Shown here: positions 9,925 to 21,384 of the stretch, piece by piece
Numbering within the stretch: position 1 is the first letter of the stretch
How the letters are laid out: the number at the start of each line of letters is the position of its first letter
Assembly: GCA_020796225.1 (NCBI GenBank)
Contig: CM036754.1
Coordinates: 42,197,779 to 42,261,778, forward strand
Source: Arion vulgaris
Taxonomy: Eukaryota; Mollusca; Gastropoda; Stylommatophora; Arionidae
Direction: 5' to 3'
DNA length: 64,000 bases
Notes under the pieces: model-generated
Databases searched by the model: none
The model's input: only the letters and a program-made list of their open reading frames with translations
Told to the model about the DNA's origin: nothing
Made by a program: the position numbers and the translations under genes

Positions 9925-10868
9925 GATTCTAGATAGGACTCTCACAAACCTAACCTCCAACATGTTTTACCCTGTCACAAGATGAGAACCACTGTAATAC
10001 ATCAAGCCTGCGGTAAGATAGGACTCTCACAAATCTAACCTCCAACAGGCTTTACCATGTCACAAGATGAGAACCACTGTAATACATCAAGCCTGCGGTA
10101 AGATAGGACTCTCACAAATCTAACCTCCAACAGGCTTTACCATGTCACAAGATGAGAATCCCTGTAATACATCAAGCCTGCGGTAAGATAGGACTCTCAC
10201 AAATCTAGCCTCCAACATGCTTTACCCTGTCACAAGATGAGAATCCCTGTAATACATCAAGCCTGCGGTAAGATAGGACTCTCACAAATCTAACCACCAA
10301 CAGGCTATACACTGTCACAAGATGAGAACCACTGTAATACATCAAGCCTGCGGTAAGATAGGACTCTCACAAATCTAACCTCCAACATGCTTTACCCTGT
10401 CACAAGATGAGAATCCCTGTAATACATCAAGCCTGCGGTAAGATAGGACTCTCACAAATCTAACCACCAACAGGCTATACACTGTCACAAGATGAGAACC
10501 ACTGTAATACATCAAGCCTGCGGTAAGATATGACTCTCACAAATCTAACCTCCAACAGGCTTTACCATGTCACAAGATGAGAACCACTGTAATACATCAA
10601 GCCTGCGGTAAGATAGGACTCTCACAAATCTAACCTCCAACATGCTTTACCCTGTCACAAGATGAGAATCCCTGTAATACATCAAGCCTGCGGTAAGATA
10701 GGACTCTCACAAATCTAACCTCCAACATGCTATACCCTGTCACAAGATGAGAACCCCTGTAATACATCAAGCCTGCGGTAAGATAGGACTCACAAATCTA
10801 ACCTCCAACAGGCTTTACCCTGTCACAAGATGAGAATCCCTGTAATACATCAAGCCTGCGGTAAGATT
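9925..10868. repeat. 85-bp tandem array
   Basis: About 11 units of 85 bp built on 'ggactctcacaaatctaacc', 'gtcacaagatgagaa' and 'aatacatcaagcctgcggta'. It begins directly after the LINE-R2 3' end at about 9920. Confidence 0.95.
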
Positions 10869-11075
10869 CGAGGACTTACAAATCTCCTTACTGGTTTGTT
10901 ACTGACGTCACCGTCTGTTTGTATATTTCAACAAGATTGTCTGTGTTATTTGTTTCGTTCATTTGAAAATAACAAACTTTCGGTTTTCTTAACAGTTTTG
11001 ACGCATGTGACCAGCAAATAGATAGCGCGGTGATTTGCTTAACTTCGGCTGTTAAATGCTTAGTTCAGTGATAGG
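10869..11075. other. Unassigned stretch
   Basis: AT-rich sequence with no motif I recognise, between the 85-bp array and a SINE-G copy. Confidence 0.4.
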
Positions 11076-11079
11076 AGCA

Positions 11080-11520
11080 TTATCATCATCATCATCATTC
11101 CACTTTGGTGAATAACCGTGTGTACTACGATCTATTTCTTACATAGGAATATCTCAGCGGCAGTGCATGAACTCCGTAGCACCGACGAGGATAACTAATT
11201 GTTGGAGATCGTAACAATTTGGTAGGAATTTAATTTTAATTTTTTTTTTTTTTTTAGAAATTTTCCGGGTAGCGGCTTTGCAGCCTACTATTATTAATTT
11301 TTGAATAAGCAAGTTTATTTTAAGTGCTCAACTTGAACACGGGATCTATGTTTTATCGTTCTCCAACAGGACTAGGAACTCGATCTCACCTACACTGAGA
11401 TAACGGATCTCTGGTAAAATAATATGATGATTGCTCCATGCAGGGAACGAAAGGAGATCCCTTGTAGTGAGTGGCCAGCACCTTACCTTCACGTCACAGA
11501 AACGTCCAACAGAAACATTC
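11080..11520 (-). mobile_element. SINE-G copy
   Basis: Minus-strand copy sharing 'tctcagcggcagtgca', 'gaactcgatctcacctacac' and 'gatctctgg' with the copies at 7.4, 19.1 and 45.7 kb. The tail appears as (atc)n at 11083-11099, and a poly-T stretch at 11240-11257 is internal. Confidence 0.8.
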
Positions 11521-11599
11521 AAAGATGGACAGTTCGTGAGATTCAGCTGATTTCAAAACTAACATAAGAGTTATTTATGCAATTCTTTCGTTTCTTTTG

Positions 11600-11790
11600 T
11601 CGTTCTCTGCTTTTTTTTTTTGCAGTTAGGCGTAGCAGGTTTGCATGATGATCGGTTTCCGAGATAGTGCTCGCTAGGTCGCTTGATATACTGTGGTATT
11701 GTAGCGTTTTAAGATGTCTGTAACTCCATCAATCCACATTTTTCTTGGTCTGCCCCTTCCTCTTGATGATTTCATTTTCAGGTTAAACTA
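11600..11790 (-). mobile_element. LINE-R3 3' fragment
   Basis: Near match in reverse to 33425-33600: 'atcaatccacatttttcttg' and 'tgccccttcctcttgatga' correspond to the basic K-R-R-G-R-P-R-K-x-W-x-D-G-V-T-D segment of LINE-R3. It is cut at 11790, where the 64-bp array begins. Confidence 0.82.
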
Positions 11791-11794
11791 ATAT

Positions 11795-12555
11795 TTCAAC
11801 AAAGACACACATGCCACCCACATACCCACATCACGACTGTGAGCTAGTCAACCAATATTCCAACAAAGACAAACATGACAAACATTCAGATAGAAGTTCA
11901 TCAGACTCGAGAGAATAAATATTCCAACAAAGACACACTTGACAAACCTTCAGGCTGAAGTTCATCAGACTAGAGAGAACCAATCTTTCAACAAAGACAC
12001 ACTTGACAAACCTTCAGGCTGAAGTTCATCAGACTCGAGAGAATAAATATTCCAACAAAGACACACTTGACAAACCTTCAGGCTGAAGTTCATCAGACTA
12101 GAGAGAACCAATCTTCCAACAAAGACACACTTGACAAACCTTCAGGCTGAAGTTCATCAGACTAGAGAGAACCAATCTTTCAACAAAGACACACTTGACA
12201 AACCTTCAGGCTGAAGTTCATCAGACTAGAGAGAACCAATCTTTCAACAAAGACACACTTGACAAACCTTCAGGCTGAAGTTCATCAGACTAGAGAGAAT
12301 AAATATTCCAACAAAGACACACTTGACAAACCTTCAGGCTGAAGTTCATCAGACTAGAGAGAATAAATATTCCAACAAAGACACACTTGACAAACCTTCA
12401 GGCTGAAGTTCATCAGACTAGAGAGAATAAATATTTCAACAAAGACACACTTGACAAACCTTCAGGCTGAAGTTCATCAGACTCGAGAGAATAAATATTC
12501 CAACAAAGACACACATGACAAACCTTCAGGCTGAAGTTCATCAGACTCGAGAGAA
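11795..12555. repeat. 64-bp tandem array that repeats an exon end and splice donor
   Basis: About 11 units of 64 bp ('aaagacacacttgacaaacc', 'ttcaggctgaagttcatcag'). On the minus strand each unit holds the last ~28 nt of the exon at 12524-12679 followed by the donor-like GAAG|GTTTGT and ~35 nt of intron. The copy nearest the exon is the true boundary; the rest are downstream duplicates. Confidence 0.93.
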
Positions 12556-12679
12556 TCAATCTCCACTTCTGCACTCTTGCCATCGTCAGTTTCTAACCCC
12601 AACATGATCTCTGCCCCACTGTTAGAGGTGGTCAGTCTAGGCCGCCGCATGGAATCTGTGCTTTCTTCCAGTATGTCAC
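12524..12679 (-). CDS. Putative internal exon (phase 1-1), unknown protein
   Basis: 156 nt on the minus strand: acceptor 'gtccctag|GT' before 12679 and donor 'GAAG|gtttgt' after 12524. Read as 2 nt + 51 codons + 1 nt it is open and encodes an acidic, non-repetitive peptide including DILEESTDSMRRPRL, SGAEIMLGLETDD and DSLESDELQPE. Codon-level complexity is clearly higher than in the arrays. It has the same phase as the exon at 23513-23725, so the two could be spliced in frame through a Gly codon. The last ~28 nt are the seed of the 64-bp array. No domain recognised; many Glu/Asp and Ser suggest a disordered region. Existence of the exon is inferred; no transcript evidence is available to me. 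Confidence 0.55.
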
Positions 12680-12744
12680 CTAGGGACATGATACATACAT
12701 CTGGTCAACGATAACATGAGGTTGTCAAATGGTATATGTCGGTT

Positions 12745-12890
12745 TTTATATATGACATGTGATTATGCAAAATGACATGCGATTGTGCTATATGACATGC
12801 GATTGTGCTATATGACATGTGATTGTGCTATATGGCATGTGATTATGCTATATGACATGCGATTGTGCTATATGACATGTGATTATGACT
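12745..12890. repeat. 20-bp tandem array
   Basis: Seven units of 'tatatgacatgcgattgtgc' with C/T and A/G variants. A separate 8-bp repeat ('aagtgcta') lies at 12932-12964. Confidence 0.93.
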
Positions 12891-13194
12891 CCACCGAGAA
12901 CATGACTTTATTATATGACATTTATCTTGTCCAAGTGCTAAGTGCTAAGTGCTAAGTGCTAAGTGGTTTCATGATACAATTTAGTGTTTACAATATGTGC
13001 TCTGTGCCTGGCTGTGCATCCAGCAGAGTTGGGGGTGGGTTAGTCTATCTCAGGAAGGGGTGACATGTGAAAATGATTAGTCTGCTGATTACCAATAGAA
13101 CACAAGCCAACCCCACCTCTCAGTGGTGCAGACCGAGAGACTGCAAGGTTTAAGACTAACGTGGATAGATATGATTTTTTATTATGTATTGTCT

Positions 13195-13400
13195 ATTGTC
13201 TTTCGCCAAGGTGGATGATGGAATTGGTTGTTCACTCTTGCCGTTAAGCGTAGGGGTGGGAGCTTTCATTTGCGTTCCAGGGCCAGATGAGTTGCCCTTG
13301 TTGTGTTATATTCGTGTTTATTTAGCATGTTCTTGATATTGTCTATCCATCTTTTTCTTGGTCTTCCATTGACTCTACTTTAGTACCTGATCTCTTTTTA
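13195..13400 (-). mobile_element. LINE-H 3' fragment
   Basis: Minus-strand translation contains GRPRKRWIDNIKNMLNK, the basic W-x-D segment of an RTE-like LINE C-terminus, then a decayed tail. Only one copy in the window. Confidence 0.65.
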
Positions 13401-13444
13401 TTGTATACTGTTATTGATGGTTGGTATTACGTGGTTATTTGTTA

Positions 13445-13585
13445 TTATCATCAAATAGCTTGTCCTAAGCAGAACTTTGCCACCGTAACAGTCCTTCGGA
13501 ATGTCTCTCTCTCATAGACCAGATGTCCCGCCTTTGCAGCCGTCCTGCTTAAACCATCAGTTGCATTCTGCATCCATCTGCTCCG
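13445..13585 (-). mobile_element. LINE-C copy, 3' side of the large array
   Basis: Minus-strand translation reads WMQNATDGLSRTAAKAGHLV then ERETFRRT and ends KFCLGQAI and a stop. It aligns with the unexpanded copies at 34.43-34.53 kb and 5.86-5.99 kb. The other half of the same LINE lies beyond the array, at 18845-18920. Confidence 0.85.
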
Positions 13586-16500
13586 TTGTCTTCTTCTTCT
13601 CTTCTGTGCCGAGATGTCATCTACCCCGTTGTCTTCTTCTTCTCTTCTGTGCCGAGATGTCATCTCCTCCGTTGTCTTCTTCTCTTCTGTGCCGAGATGT
13701 CATCTACCCCGTTGTCTTCTTCTTCTCTTCTGTGCCGAGATGTCATCTCCTCCGTTGTCTTCTTCTTCTCTTCTGTGCCGAGATGCCATCTCCCCCGTTG
13801 TCTTCTTCTTCTCTTCTGTGCCGAGATGTCATCTTCTCCGTTGTCTTCTTCTTATCTTCTGTGCCGAGATGCCATCTCCCCCGTTGTCTTCTTCTTATCT
13901 TCTGTGCCGAGATGTCATCTCCCCCCTTGTCTTCTTCTTATCTTCTGTGCCGAGATGTCATCTCCCCCCTTGTCTTCTTCTTATCTTCTGTGCCGAGATG
14001 CCATCTCCTCCGTTGTCTTCTTCTTCTCTTCTGTGCCGAGATGTCATCTCCCCCGTTGTCTTCTTCTTATCTTCTGTGCCGAGATGTCATCTCCTCCGTT
14101 GTCTTCTTCTCTTCTGTGCCGAGATGTCATCTACCCCGTTGTCTTCTTCTTCTCTTCTGTGCCGAGATGCCATCTTCTCCGTTGTCTTCTTCTCTTCTGT
14201 GCCGAGATGTCATCTCCTCCGTTGTCTTCTTTTTCTCTTCTGTGCCGAGATGTCATCTCCTCCGTTGTCTTCTTCTTCTCTTCTGTGCCGAGATGACATC
14301 TTCTCCGTTGTCTTCTTTTCTTCTGTGCCGAGATGTCATCTCCTCCGTTGTCTTCTTTTTCTCTTCTGTGCCGAGAAGTCATCTCCCCCGTTGTCTTCTT
14401 CTTCTCTTCTGTGCCGAGATGTCATCTCCTCCATTGTCTTCTTCTTCTCTTCTGTGCCGAGATGTCATCTTCTATGATAGTCTTCTTCACTTCTGTGCCG
14501 AGATGTCATCTCCTCCGTTGTCTTCTTCTTCTCTTCTGTGCCGAGATGTCATCTCCTCCATTGTCTTCTTCTTCTCTTCTGTGCCGAGATGTCATCTCCT
14601 CCGTTGTCTTCTTCTTCTCTTCTGTGCCGAGATGCCATCTCCTCCGTTGTCTTCTTCTTCTCTTCTGTGCCGAGATGTCATCTTCTATGATAGTCTTCTT
14701 CACTTCTGTGCCGAGATGTCATCTCCTCCGTTGTCTTCTTCTTCTCTTCTGTGCCGAGATGTCATCTCCTCCATTGTCTTCTTCTTCTCTTCTGTGCCGA
14801 GATGTCATCTCCTCCGTTGTCTTCTTCTTCTCTTCTGTGCCGAGATGTCATCTCCTCCATTGTCTTCTTCTTCTCTTCTGTGCCGAGATGTCATCTCCCC
14901 TGTTGTCTTCTTCTTCTCTTCTGTGCCGAGATGCCATCTTCTCCGTTGTATTCTTCTTCTCTTCTGTGCCGAGATGCCATCTTCTCCGTTGTCTTCTTCT
15001 TCTCTTCTGTGCCGAGATGTTATCTCCCCCGTTGTCTTCTTCTTCTCTTCTGTGCCGAGATGTCATCTCCTCCGTTGTCTTCTTCTCTTCTGTGCCGAGA
15101 TGTCATCTCCCCTGTTGTCTTCTTCTTCTCTTCTGTGCCGAGATGTCATCTTCTCCGTTGTCTTCTTCTCTTCTGTGCCGAGATGTCATTTCCTCCGTTG
15201 TCTTCTTCTTCTCTTCTGTGCCGAGATGCCATCTTCTCCGTTGTCTTCTTCTCTTCTGTGCCGAGATGTCATCTCCCCTGTTGTCTTCTTCTTCTCTTCT
15301 GTGCCGAGATGCCATCTTCTCCGTTGTCTTCTTCTCTTCTGTGCCGAGATGCCATCTCCCTGTTGTCTTCTTTCTTCTTCTGTGCCGAGATGCCATCTTC
15401 TCCGTGGTCTTTTTCTCTTCTGTGCCGAGATGTCATCTACCCCGTTGTCTTCTTCTTCTCTTCTGTGCCGAGATGTCATCTCCTCCGTTGTCTTCTTCTT
15501 CTCTTCTGTGCCGAGATGTCATCTCCTCCGTTGTCTTCTTCTTCTCTTCTGTGCCGAGATGTTATCTCTTCCGTTGTCTTCTTCTTCTCTTCTGTGCCGA
15601 GATGCCATCTTCTCCGTTGTATTCTTCTCTTCTGTGCCGAGATGCCATCTCCTCCGTTGTCTTCTTCTTCTCTTCTGTGCCGAGATGTCATCTTCTATGA
15701 TAGTCTTCTTCACTTCTGTGCCGAGATGCCATCTCCTCCGTTGTCTTCTTCTTCTCTTCTGTGCCGAGATGTCATCTTCTATGATAGTCTTCTTCTCTTC
15801 TGTGCCGAGATGCCATCTTCTCCGTTGTCTTCTTCTCTTCTGTGCCGAGATGTCATCTACCCCGTTGTCTTCTTCTTCTCTTCTGTGCCGAGATGTCATC
15901 TTCTCCGTTGTCTTCTTCTCTTCTGTGCCGAGATGCCATCTCCCCTGTTGTCTTCTTCTTCTCTTCTGTGCCGAGATGCCATCTTCTCCGTTGTCTTCTT
16001 CTCTTCTGTGCCGAGATGTCATTTCCCCCGTTGTCTTCTTCTTCTCTTCTGTGCCGAGATGTCATCTCCTCCGTTGTCTTCTTCTTCTCTTCTGTGCCGA
16101 GATGTTATCTCTTCCGTTGTCTTCTTCTTCTCTTCTGTGCCGAGATGCCATCTTCTCCGTTGTCTTCTTCTCTTCTGTGCCGAGATGTCATCTCCTCCGT
16201 TGTCTTCTTCTCTTCTGTGCCGAGATGCCATCTCCTCCGTTGTCTTCTTCTTCTCTTCTGTGCCGAGATGTCATCTTCTATGATAGTCTTCTTCACTTCT
16301 GTGCCGAGATGCCATCTCCTCCGTTGTCTTCTTCTTCTCTTCTGTGCCGAGATGTCATCTTCTATGATAGTCTTCTTCTCTTCTGTGCCGAGATGTTATC
16401 TCCTCCGTTGTCTTCTTCTTCTCTTCTGTGCCGAGATGTCATCTTCTATGATAGTCTTCTTCTCTTCTGTGCCGAGATGCCATCTCCTCCGTTGTCTTCT

Positions 16501-18862
16501 TCTTCTCTTCTGTGCCGAGATGTCATCTTCTATGATAGTCTTCTTCACTTCTGTGCCGAGATGCCATCTCCTCCGTTGTCTTCTTCTTCTCTTCTGTGCC
16601 GAGATGTCATCTTCTATGATAGTCTTCTTCTCTTTTGTGCCGAGATGTTATCTCTTCCGTTGTCTTCTTCTTCTCTTCTGTGCCGAGATGTCATCTTCTA
16701 TGATAGTCTTCTTCTCTTCTGTGCCGAGATGCCATCTTCTCCGTTGTCTTCTTCTCTTCTGTGCCGAGATGTCATCCCCCCCGTTGTCTTCTTCTTCTCT
16801 TCTGTGCCAAGATGTCATCTTCTCCGTTGTCTTCTTCTCTTCTGTGCCGAGATGTCATCTCCCCCGTTGTCTTCTTCTTCTCTTCTGTGCCGAGATGTCA
16901 TCTCCTCCGTTGTCTTCTTCTTCTCTTCTGTGCCGAGATGTCATCTCTTCCGTTGTCTTCTTATTCTCTTCTGTGCCGAGATGTTATCTCTTCCGTTGTC
17001 TTCTTGTTCTCTTCTGTGCCGAGATGCCATCTTCTCCGTTGTCTTCTTCTCTTCTGTGCCGAGATGTCATCTCCTCCGTTGTCTTCTTTTTCTCTTCTGT
17101 GCCGAGATGCCATCTCCTCCGTTGTCTTCTTCTTCTCTTCTGTGCCGAGATGTCATCTTCTATGATAGTCTTCTTCACTTCTGTGCCGAGATGCCATCTC
17201 CTCCGTTGTCTTCTTCTTCTCTTCTGTGCCGAGATGTCATCTTCTATGATAGTCTTCTTCTCTTCTGTGCCGAGATGCCATCTTCTCCGTTGTCTTCTTC
17301 TCTTCTGTGCCGAGATGTCATCTACCCCGTTGTCTTCTTCTTCTCTTCTGTGCCGAGATGTCATCTCCTCCGTTGTCTTCTTCTTCTCTTCTGTGCCGAG
17401 ATGTTATCTCCTCCGTTGTCTTCTTCTTCTCTTCTGTGCCGAGATGTCATCTCCTCCGTTGTCTTCTTCTTCTCTTCTGTGCCGAGATGTCATCTCCTCC
17501 GTTGTCTTCTTTTTCTCTTCTGTGCCGAGATGTTATCTCTTCCGTTGTCTTCTTCTTCTCTTCTGTGCCGAGATGCCATCTTCTCCGTTGTCTTCTTCTC
17601 TTCTGTGCCGAGATGTTATCTCTTCCGTTGTCTTCTTCTTCTCTTCTGTGCCGAGATGTCATCTTCTATGATAGTCTTCTTCACTTCTGTGCCGAGATGC
17701 CATCTCCTCCGTTGTCTTCTTCTTCTCTTCTGTGCCGAGATGTCATCTTCTATGATAGTCTTCTTCACTTCTGTGCCGAGATGCCATCTCTTCCGTTGTC
17801 TTCTTCTTCTCTTCTGTGCCGAGATGTCATCTTCTATGATAGTCTTCTTCTCTTCTGTGCCGAGATGCCATCTCCTCCGTTGTCTTCTTCTTCTCTTCTG
17901 TGCCGAGATGTCATCTTCTATGATAGTCTTCTTCTCTTCTGTGCCGAGATGCCATCTCCTCCGTTGTCTTCTTCTTCTCTTCTGTGTCGAGATGTCATCT
18001 TCTATGATAGTCTTCTTCTCTTCTGTGCCGAGATGCCATCTTCTCCGTTGTCTTCTTCTTCTCTTCTGTGCCGAGATGTCATCTACCCCGTTGTCTTCTT
18101 CTTCTCTTCTGTGCCGAGATGTCATCTTCTCCGTTGTCTTCTTCTCTTCTGTGCCGAGATGTCATTTCCTCCGTTGTTGTCTTCTTCTCTTCTGTGCCGA
18201 GATGTCATCTCCTCCGTTGTCTTCTTCTCTTCTGTGCCGAGATGTCATTTCCTCCGTTGTCTTCTTCTTCTCTTCTGTGCCGAGATGTCATCTTCTCCGT
18301 TGTCTTCTTCTTCTCTTCTGTGCCGAGATGTCATCTTCTCCGTTGTCTTCTTCTTCTCTTCTGTGCCGAGATGCCATCTTCTCCGTTGTCTTCTTCTTCT
18401 CTTCTGTGCCGAGATGTCATCTTCTCCGTTGTCTTCTTCTTCTCTTCTGTGCCGAGATGTCATTTCCTCCGTTGTCTTCTTCTTCTCTTCTGTGCCGAGA
18501 TGTCATCTCCCCCGTTGTCTTCTTCTTCTCTTCTTTGCCGAGATGCCATCTTCTCCGTTGTCTTCTTCTTCTCTTCTGTGCCGAGATGTCATCTACCCCG
18601 TTGTCTTCTTCTTCTCTTCTGTGCCGAGATGTCATCTTCTCCGTTGTCTTCTTCTTCTCTTCTGTGCCGAGATGTCATCGCCCCCATTGTCTTCTTCTTC
18701 TCTTCTGTGCCGAGATGTCATCTCCCCCATTGTCTTCTTCTTCTCTTCTGTGCCGAGATGTCATCTTCTATGATAGTCTTCTTCTCTTCTGTGCCGAGAT
18801 ATCATCTTCTATGATAGTCTTCTTGTCTTGTGTGCCGAGATGTCATCTTCTATGATAGTCTT
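13586..18862. repeat. 5.3-kb minisatellite of 40/41/43-bp units inside LINE-C
   Basis: About 125 units. The commonest is 43 bp ('ctccgttgtcttcttcttct' plus 'cttctgtgccgagatgtcat'), a 40-bp form lacks one 'ctt', and a 41-bp form carries 'ctatgatagtcttctt'. The array is flanked by the two halves of one LINE-C copy, and the unit corresponds to the short LINE segment between two 'tggtcttc' motifs. It is CT-rich on the plus strand, so it is almost free of stop codons and one frame stays open for 1784 codons. I regard that frame as a compositional by-product, not a gene. Confidence 0.96.
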
Positions 18863-18920
18863 CTCCCTCACTTTGTATCTCTTTATACGGCCAAAATACA
18901 TCAATTTTCTGATTTGTATT
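18845..18920 (-). mobile_element. LINE-C copy, 5' side of the large array
   Basis: 'tatgatagtcttctccctca' followed by 'ggccaaaatacatcaatttt' matches 'ataatggtcttctccaaccc' and 'gtccaaaatacttttatttt' in the unexpanded copy at 34.57-34.63 kb. This shows the large array separates two parts of one element. Confidence 0.8.
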
Positions 18921-19067
18921 TATAAGCAGTAGTTAGATTTGTATTTATAAGCAGTAGTTAGATTTGTATTTATAAGCAGTAGTTAGATTTGTATTTATAA
19001 GCAGTAGTTAGATTTGTATTTATAAGCAGTAGTTAGATTTGTATTTATAAGCAGTAGTTAGATTTGA
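18911..19067. repeat. 25-bp tandem array, second expansion in the same LINE-C
   Basis: Six to seven units of 'gatttgtatttataagcagt' + 'agtta'. The corresponding single-copy LINE-C sequence at 34.63-34.65 kb is 'taatttttatttaaagcatc'. Confidence 0.93.
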
Positions 19068-19077
19068 GTAATGTCCG

Positions 19078-19335
19078 AGTAGTTACAGGGGCCCAAATTG
19101 GGGTGTAAAGAATAGAACCACTGTTACCTGTTCTTTTACATGCTCACATTGAACACGTGGCCTACGTTTTATCGTCCGTTTCCGATATGATTAGGAACTC
19201 GATCTCACCTGCACTGGGATTAGGGATCTCTGGAAAAGTATCCAGATGGCTCCACGAGGGAGCGAACCTGTTACCTTTGACACATGATACGAACACCTAT
19301 CCTCTACGCCACAGAGACTGAGAAACTTTGCCGCA
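19078..19335 (-). mobile_element. SINE-B head joined to a SINE-G copy
   Basis: 19083-19128 is the plus-strand head of SINE-B ('ggggtgtaaagaatagaacc'). At 'cctg|ttcttttac' it switches to a minus-strand SINE-G ('aggaactcgatctcacctgc', then the reversed A-box region 'cctctacgccacagaga'). SINE-G has replaced the rest of SINE-B. Confidence 0.75.
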
Positions 19336-19494
19336 AAGTCCAAGGCTAATGGTGCTCTAGAGGACTTGCATAGGCGATAGAATCAAGTCAAGTTTATTTT
19401 TAGTCCTTAACGCCAGACTTTGGGAGGCAAATATGAATAAAAAGCTTTAAAAAATCGGAAGTGCTGGCCTACGTGTCCGTTGTAGGCGCCGGAC

Positions 19495-19695
19495 TGGGAC
19501 AACAAACTCATGCACTGAGGCACAATTCACAGAAATACCACAAACTCATGCCCTGAGGCACAATTCACAGAAATACCACAAACTCATGCCCTGAGGCACA
19601 ATTCACAGAAATACCACAAACTCATGCCCTGAGGCACAATTCACAGAAATACCACAAACTCATGCCCTGAGGCACAATTCACAGAAATACCACAG
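19495..19695. repeat. 38-bp tandem array
   Basis: Five units of 'caaactcatgccctgaggca' + 'caattcacagaaatacca'. Confidence 0.94.
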
Positions 19696-19811
19696 ATAAT
19701 TGTTTAACATGTTGTTGATGTACAAGACAAAAAAGAAACAGAATTTTAAATATGATTCCTGTATGATATATCTGATTTACAAACATCTCTCTCTCTCTCT
19801 CTTGTGTCTGG

Positions 19812-20065
19812 TTACGCCAGTGTGTTTCCGTGGCTCGCAAGGGGAGCAATTAATAGCACCACTGAAACCTACAAGGCATGTCGCAAGAGGCGACTGATGT
19901 AGTCGCCTAGAGAAGCTAACCTAGTAAATAAAAAGCATCACAGAAATCGGATGTGCTGACCTACTTGCAGGCACTGTACAATCGCTCTTAGGCTCGGATC
20001 ACATACAAATCACAAAGAATGGTTAACAAGTGGTGGATATGAAGCGTTCGAAGAAGAAACCTGGT
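19812..20065 (+). mobile_element. SINE-A copy
   Basis: Plus-strand copy from 'ccgtggctcgcaaggggagc' through 'aataaaaagcatcacagaaa' and 'aatcgctcttaggctc' to 'gcgttcgaagaagaa'. One of the more complete copies. A (CT)n run precedes it at 19789-19801. Confidence 0.87.
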
Positions 20066-20764
20066 TGGAGCATAGGGCCTCAGCCAGCTAATGCCAAGTC
20101 TTCTAAGCTTGCACTATATCTAACAGCTCTGCTTTAATTTCTTCTGTATATCTCCACCACTTTACAAACACAATTATTATTCAGATTCAGCCTATCAAAA
20201 AGTTGTATTACTTTGGTTTTTCCCCCTCATTTATTTCTTCCTTGTTTAACATAAAATGTTGTTCTTCCTCTTTTAATCACTCTCCTCGTTGTCTTCTCCT
20301 TTTTATATTACCATTTTTCTCTCCGTTGATATAAATTTTATTTTTATTTTTACACACTGTGTTTCCAAGACGCCATATTTCATGCATAACTCACTTCCGG
20401 AATGTCGTTCTGTTAACGAACGGCTTGTCGCGCCTATTTGATTTAGTTACATTGGCAGAAATGACGCACATATGTTGCACACCAATACGATATTGAATAG
20501 CCTGTTTAGTGTTGAAGAAATGATATCACTGCACGTGGCTGATCAGTTGATTTTGACAGAAGACTTCTGGCCTATATGCTGATTGTTCCTGTTGCACACT
20601 AGTTACATATACAACTACACCGCTTTTTCTCACGTCCCTATCTGTTTGTTCTAATTTTGACTTCATCATCATCGTAAGTCTTGGTCGACGCCCCAATGGT
20701 ACATAAAGAAGAGATAACAAAGTCCCCTCAGTTCGATTTTGTGCCTTTCTTTTCAACCTCAAAC

Positions 20765-21345
20765 CTAGTTCTATGCATGTCTTTTCAACCTCAAACCTAG
20801 TTCTATGCATGTCTTTTCAACATCAAACCTTGTTCTATGCATGTCTTTTCAACCTCAAACCTAGTTCCATGCATGTCTTTTCAACTGCAAACCTAGTTCC
20901 ATGCATGTCTTTTCAACATCAAACCTTGTTCTATGCATGTCTTTTCAACATCAAACCTAGTTCTATGCATGTCTTTTCAACCTCAAACCTAGTTCCATGC
21001 ATGTCTTTTCAACTGCAAACCTAGTTCCATGCATGTCTTTTCAACATCAAACCTTGTTCTATGCATGTCTTTTCAACATCAAACCTTGTTCTATGCATGT
21101 CTTTTCAACATCAAACCTAGTTCTATACATGTCTTTTCAACATCAAACCTAGTTCTATACATGTCTTTTCAACATCAAACCTAGTTCTATACATGTCTTT
21201 TCAACATCAAACCTAGTTCTATACATGTCTTTTCAACATCAAACCTAGTTCTATACATGTCTTTTCAACATCAAACCTAGTTCTATACATGTCTTTTCAA
21301 CATCAAACCTAGTTCTATACATGTCTTTTCAACATCAACCTATTC
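20765..21345. repeat. 32-bp tandem array
   Basis: About 18 units of 'catgtcttttcaacatcaaa' + 'cctagttctatg'. Variants are spatially grouped: 'ctgcaaac' units in the first half, 'tatacatg' units in the last third. Confidence 0.94.
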
Positions 21346-21384
21346 TATCATGTCTTTGACTTGCTTCAAAGTTCACCTTCATGT

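Noticed and set aside
13501..18855. 1784-codon open frame rich in Ser, Leu, Phe and Cys
   Set aside because: It runs through a CT-rich array with units of 40-43 bp, and several other frames on both strands are also open for hundreds of codons. The flanks are LINE-C. No leader, splice signal or domain.
20526..20810. 94-codon minus frame with 'DVRKSGVVVYV', faintly like a LINE endonuclease
   Set aside because: The match is too short, and the N-terminal part of the frame lies in the 32-bp array.
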